From contig CANRIP010000016.1 of NCBI GenBank assembly GCA_947630715.1, positions 1-55,453 of the forward strand: 55,453 nt of DNA. The letters run 5' to 3'. The number at the start of each line of letters is the position of its first letter. Position 1 is the first letter of the stretch. The DNA comes from an uncultured Acetatifactor sp. (GTDB taxonomy: Bacteria > Bacillota > Clostridia > Lachnospirales > Lachnospiraceae). The position numbers were made by a program, and so were the translations under genes. Under the pieces are notes generated by a model. The model was not told the DNA's origin. It ran no database searches and saw only the letters and a list, made by a program, of their open reading frames with translations. This document shows positions 53,601 through 55,453 of this stretch, in pieces.

Positions 53601-54680
53601 TCAGGCGATTAGCTGAAGTACAATCTGAATCACCCAGAAGATGCCAAACAAAAGCATTCCCACATTGCCGAAAACCGCGGCGAACCGCTTCCCTTTTGGC
53701 AGCGCAACCCTGCCCGGCGCAAAGGTAAAACGGCCCTTGACCAGAGCCAGAATCCAGAACACCATTCCGGTGATCACCGCGCCAATCACGCAGATCCCGT
53801 ACAGGAGCAAGCCCACAATGACCCCCATATGGGCGCTGTAAAAATCCATCATGGCGGCATAGTCGTTCGTCAAGAGCTGCTCCTCCAATTCCTCCATGTC
53901 AAGCCCTTCCGTCAGCAGCGTACTGGCCACGGTACCCATAAAATTCACAATCATATGGATTCCCACGGTCACCTTCAACTGTCCGGTCTTACAATAGAGG
54001 AACGCTAAGAACATGCCCAGGGCCGTGGCGTAAATGAACTGATTTAAGTTTCCGTGAAACAGGCCGAACATCAGGCCCGAGACTACCACCGCCGTGGCCT
54101 GGCCGTAACGGATGGTCCGATCCACAATCAGCTTGCGGAACACGTATTCCTCAATGACGGGCGCGCAGACCACGGCAAACAGGAATATGACAACGGGATG
54201 TACCGACGTGGCAATCTCCTCCAGTTGGTTATTCACCATTCCGCCCTTTAAAATGCCGATCAGGAATGTAATCATGATTCCCATCAGGTTGGACACAATC
54301 ATAACCGCATAGCTCATAAACACGGACAGGGCAAAATGTCCGGTTTTCATGGAATGTTTCTCCACCGGATCCGCGGGAACCGCAAGGCGCACCAGCGCGG
54401 CCAGCACGGGAATTCCCACCAGGTACATGGGTATCATACCCAAAATCAGATCCAGATTGGGATCCTGCGCCCATTCCGGTTTGAAGACGGCAACCAGAAA
54501 GCTTGTTCCGATCTGCGCCGCGTAAATCACCAGCACCCCCAGAAAAAACATCAGCCCCAGCCGGGAAAAATGTTTCCTGGCCGCTTTCCAGTCCTCCGCG
54601 GGAGCCGGCTCCCGCAAAGTTCCCTCCTTTGTGACACATGCCGTATCGCAGGTTTCCTGCATTTCATTTCTTCCGTCCAT
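53601..54680 (-). CDS. CPBP family intramembrane metalloprotease
   Basis: A 359-residue protein with about eight membrane helices. APVIEEYVFRKLIVDR near residue 175 is the EExxxR motif and LMFGLFHGNLNQFIYA near 205 is the HxxxN-type motif of CAAX protease/bacteriocin-processing (CPBP) proteins. Possible roles are bacteriocin self-immunity or membrane proteolysis; no bacteriocin gene is visible nearby. The ATG at 54680 has AAGGAG six bases upstream; the longer frame to 54722 lacks support. A 9-bp inverted repeat lies about 30 bp upstream. Confidence 0.9.
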   Translation of the reverse strand: MDGRNEMQETCDTACVTKEGTLREPAPAEDWKAARKHFSRLGLMFFLGVLVIYAAQIGTSFLVAVFKPEWAQDPNLDLILGMIPMYLVGIPVLAALVRLAVPADPVEKHSMKTGHFALSVFMSYAVMIVSNLMGIMITFLIGILKGGMVNNQLEEIATSVHPVVIFLFAVVCAPVIEEYVFRKLIVDRTIRYGQATAVVVSGLMFGLFHGNLNQFIYATALGMFLAFLYCKTGQLKVTVGIHMIVNFMGTVASTLLTEGLDMEELEEQLLTNDYAAMMDFYSAHMGVIVGLLLYGICVIGAVITGMVFWILALVKGRFTFAPGRVALPKGKRFAAVFGNVGMLLFGIFWVIQIVLQLIA

Positions 54681-54710
54681 TGGCACACTCCTTATCCGCA
54701 TTCCCCATCC

Positions 54711-54744
54711 TTGCGATCCCAAATCCTCGTTCCCCGGATCGCAA
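54711..54744. promoter_or_regulatory. 9-bp inverted repeat upstream of the CPBP gene
   Basis: TTGCGATCC (54711-54719) and GGATCGCAA (54736-54744) are perfect arms with a 16-bp spacer. A TGATACACT extended -10 lies further upstream, so this may be an operator or a leader hairpin. No T-run follows. Confidence 0.5.
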
Positions 54745-54787
54745 TCCTTTTGCGCTTTCAGTGTATCACACCCTGTCTGATTTGTAT

Positions 54788-54817
54788 AGAAAAAAAGCAG
54801 TAGATATCTCTACTGCC
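54788..54817 (-). terminator. terminator of tRNA-Gln
   Basis: The minus strand reads GCAGTAGA-GATA-TCTACTGC (arms 54797-54816) followed by TTTTTTT. It starts about ten bases after the mature tRNA 3' end. Confidence 0.88.
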
Positions 54818-54824
54818 TGAAAAG

Positions 54825-54896
54825 CAGGGCTACAAGGATTCGAACCTTGAAATGACGGAGTCAGAGTCCGTTGCCTTACCGTTTGGCGATAGCCCT
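54825..54896 (-). tRNA. tRNA-Gln(CUG)
   Basis: A 72-nt cloverleaf on the minus strand. The acceptor arms are AGGGCTA/TAGCCCT with discriminator G73. The D arm contains GCCAAACGGTAAGGC. The anticodon stem is ACGGA/TCCGT with loop CTCTGAC, anticodon CTG. The T arm is CAAGG-TTCGAAT-CCTTG. The CCA end is not encoded. It has its own promoter and terminator and lies just downstream of glnN. Confidence 0.96.
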
Positions 54897-54911
54897 ATTT
54901 CACATTACCTG

Positions 54912-54940
54912 ATTATACATGAAGTATTCCCACTTTGCAA
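54912..54940 (-). promoter_or_regulatory. promoter of tRNA-Gln
   Basis: TTGCAA and TATAAT are exactly 17 bases apart on the minus strand. The expected start is a few bases before the tRNA 5' end. Confidence 0.78.
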
Positions 54941-55010
54941 GCCCTTAATTCAAAAATTTTCCTGCCCCGGGAAGTCCGCCGTCATTTCCATCGGGAATCC
55001 CGTCACCTGG

Positions 55011-55053
55011 AAAAAAGGCGGCCGCAGGGCGGTTTCCCGCTCTGCGGCCTGCC
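55011..55053 (-). terminator. terminator of glnN
   Basis: The minus strand reads GGC-a-GGCCGCAG...CTGCGGCC-GCC with an inner GCGGG-aaa-CCGCC stem, followed by TTTTTT. It lies about 35 bp after the stop at 55088. Confidence 0.9.
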
Positions 55054-55087
55054 GGAAGGGCCGCGGCCCCGGATGTTCCGCCCGGCT

Positions 55088-55453
55088 TTACACCTCAAAA
55101 ATCAGATCGCCGTAAGTGGGGATCGGCCATACCTTCTTATCCACCAGCATCTCCAGCGCGTCCACCGGCGCCCTTAACGCGTCCATGGCCGCCTTTACCT
55201 GATCCTTGTAATAGAAGGCCAGCTCCTTCTCGCTGCTGATTTCGCCGGCCCGGCTCTCCTTTTCCTCCAGATCGGCCAGGGCTTTCTTGGCTTCCGCCAG
55301 CTTTGCGGACACTTCGTTCAGCAGCCCGGTCTGTACGGAGGCGTCGGCTCCCGCTTCCTTCACCGCGATCACCGTGTCGGCAAGGCTCTTTGTATACCGG
55401 ATCACGGCGGGGAGAATCTGTTTCCTGGCCATATCGATCATGGTCAGGGCCTC
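55088..55453 (-). CDS. glnN: Glutamine synthetase type III, C-terminal part (cut by the window edge)
   Basis: The last 121 residues of a GSIII. EALTMIDMARKQILPAVIRYTKSLAD and the terminal DALEMLVDKKVWPIPTYGDLIFEV match the GlnN C-terminal domain, which forms contacts in the dodecamer. The reading frame stays open to base 55453, so the start and the catalytic region lie outside the window. GlnN makes glutamine from glutamate and ammonia and is common in Clostridia and Bacteroidetes. A strong terminator follows, then tRNA-Gln. Confidence 0.92.
   Translation of the reverse strand, partial: EALTMIDMARKQILPAVIRYTKSLADTVIAVKEAGADASVQTGLLNEVSAKLAEAKKALADLEEKESRAGEISSEKELAFYYKDQVKAAMDALRAPVDALEMLVDKKVWPIPTYGDLIFEV

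Noticed and set aside
53601..54680. Bacteriocin immunity module
   Set aside because: The CPBP protein is the only hint; no small leader-type peptide, ABC exporter or modification gene is adjacent.

Overview
The window looks like a stretch of a motile, Spo0A-encoding Gram-positive anaerobe of the Clostridia, most likely a Lachnospiraceae-type genome of moderately high GC. The evidence is a Spo0A DNA-binding domain, a type III glutamine synthetase, the cdaA-cdaR-glmM cluster, flhO/flhP-like rod genes next to mreB, YjfB, FtsEX with an EnvC-type M23 protein, and strong SD sequences with sigma-A type promoters. No genus is claimed. Apart from one lipoprotein gene (18119-19282) every gene is on the minus strand, so transcription runs from high to low coordinates.

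Layout from high to low coordinate. (1) 55453-54788: the 3' end of glnN with its terminator, then a tRNA-Gln(CUG) with its own promoter and terminator. (2) 54680-50406: CPBP membrane protease, acyl-ACP thioesterase, CvfB-like S1 protein, YjfB motility protein and a PucR-type regulator. (3) 50323-41102: a division and repair string ftsE-ftsX-envC-like-ctp-uvrB-uvrA. (4) 41084-31878: a consensus promoter, then an opp-type peptide transporter oppA-B-C-D-F plus a DUF3899 gene, closed by a strong terminator. Four of the five Opp proteins are unusually large. (5) 31739-28465: mreB and three flagellar rod/hook genes. (6) 28430-19335: recD2-comF-yvyF, two membrane proteins, cdaA-cdaR-glmM (c-di-AMP synthesis and cell-wall precursor supply) and ptsH (HPr). 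(7) 19282-16443: a DUF3048 lipoprotein on the plus strand, divergent from a secreted protein built from two kinds of repeats and driven by a perfect consensus promoter. (8) 16250-611: a surface polysaccharide locus with several internal promoters. It holds a GtrII/GtrB-like glucosylation pair, an orphan Spo0A DNA-binding domain, a split-looking DUF6077-type membrane protein pair, an initiating sugar phosphotransferase, five further glycosyltransferases, an O-antigen polymerase/ligase-type protein and a UDP-sugar 4,6-dehydratase. An XRE repressor closes the window.

The genes connect around the cell envelope: sugar and glucosamine supply (glmM, HPr), c-di-AMP control of turgor and wall synthesis (cdaA/cdaR), shape (mreB), hydrolase control at division (ftsEX/envC), peptide uptake (opp) and an outer glycan. 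I found no transposon, integrase, CRISPR array, toxin-antitoxin pair or recognisable defence system. The least ordinary observations are the orphan Spo0A DNA-binding domain with a palindromic 0A-box-like site in its own leader, the enlarged Opp transporter with structured intergenic RNA, the repeat-built secreted protein, and an Arg/Gly-rich tailed membrane protein beside cdaA. All functions are read from sequence by eye; no database search was run.
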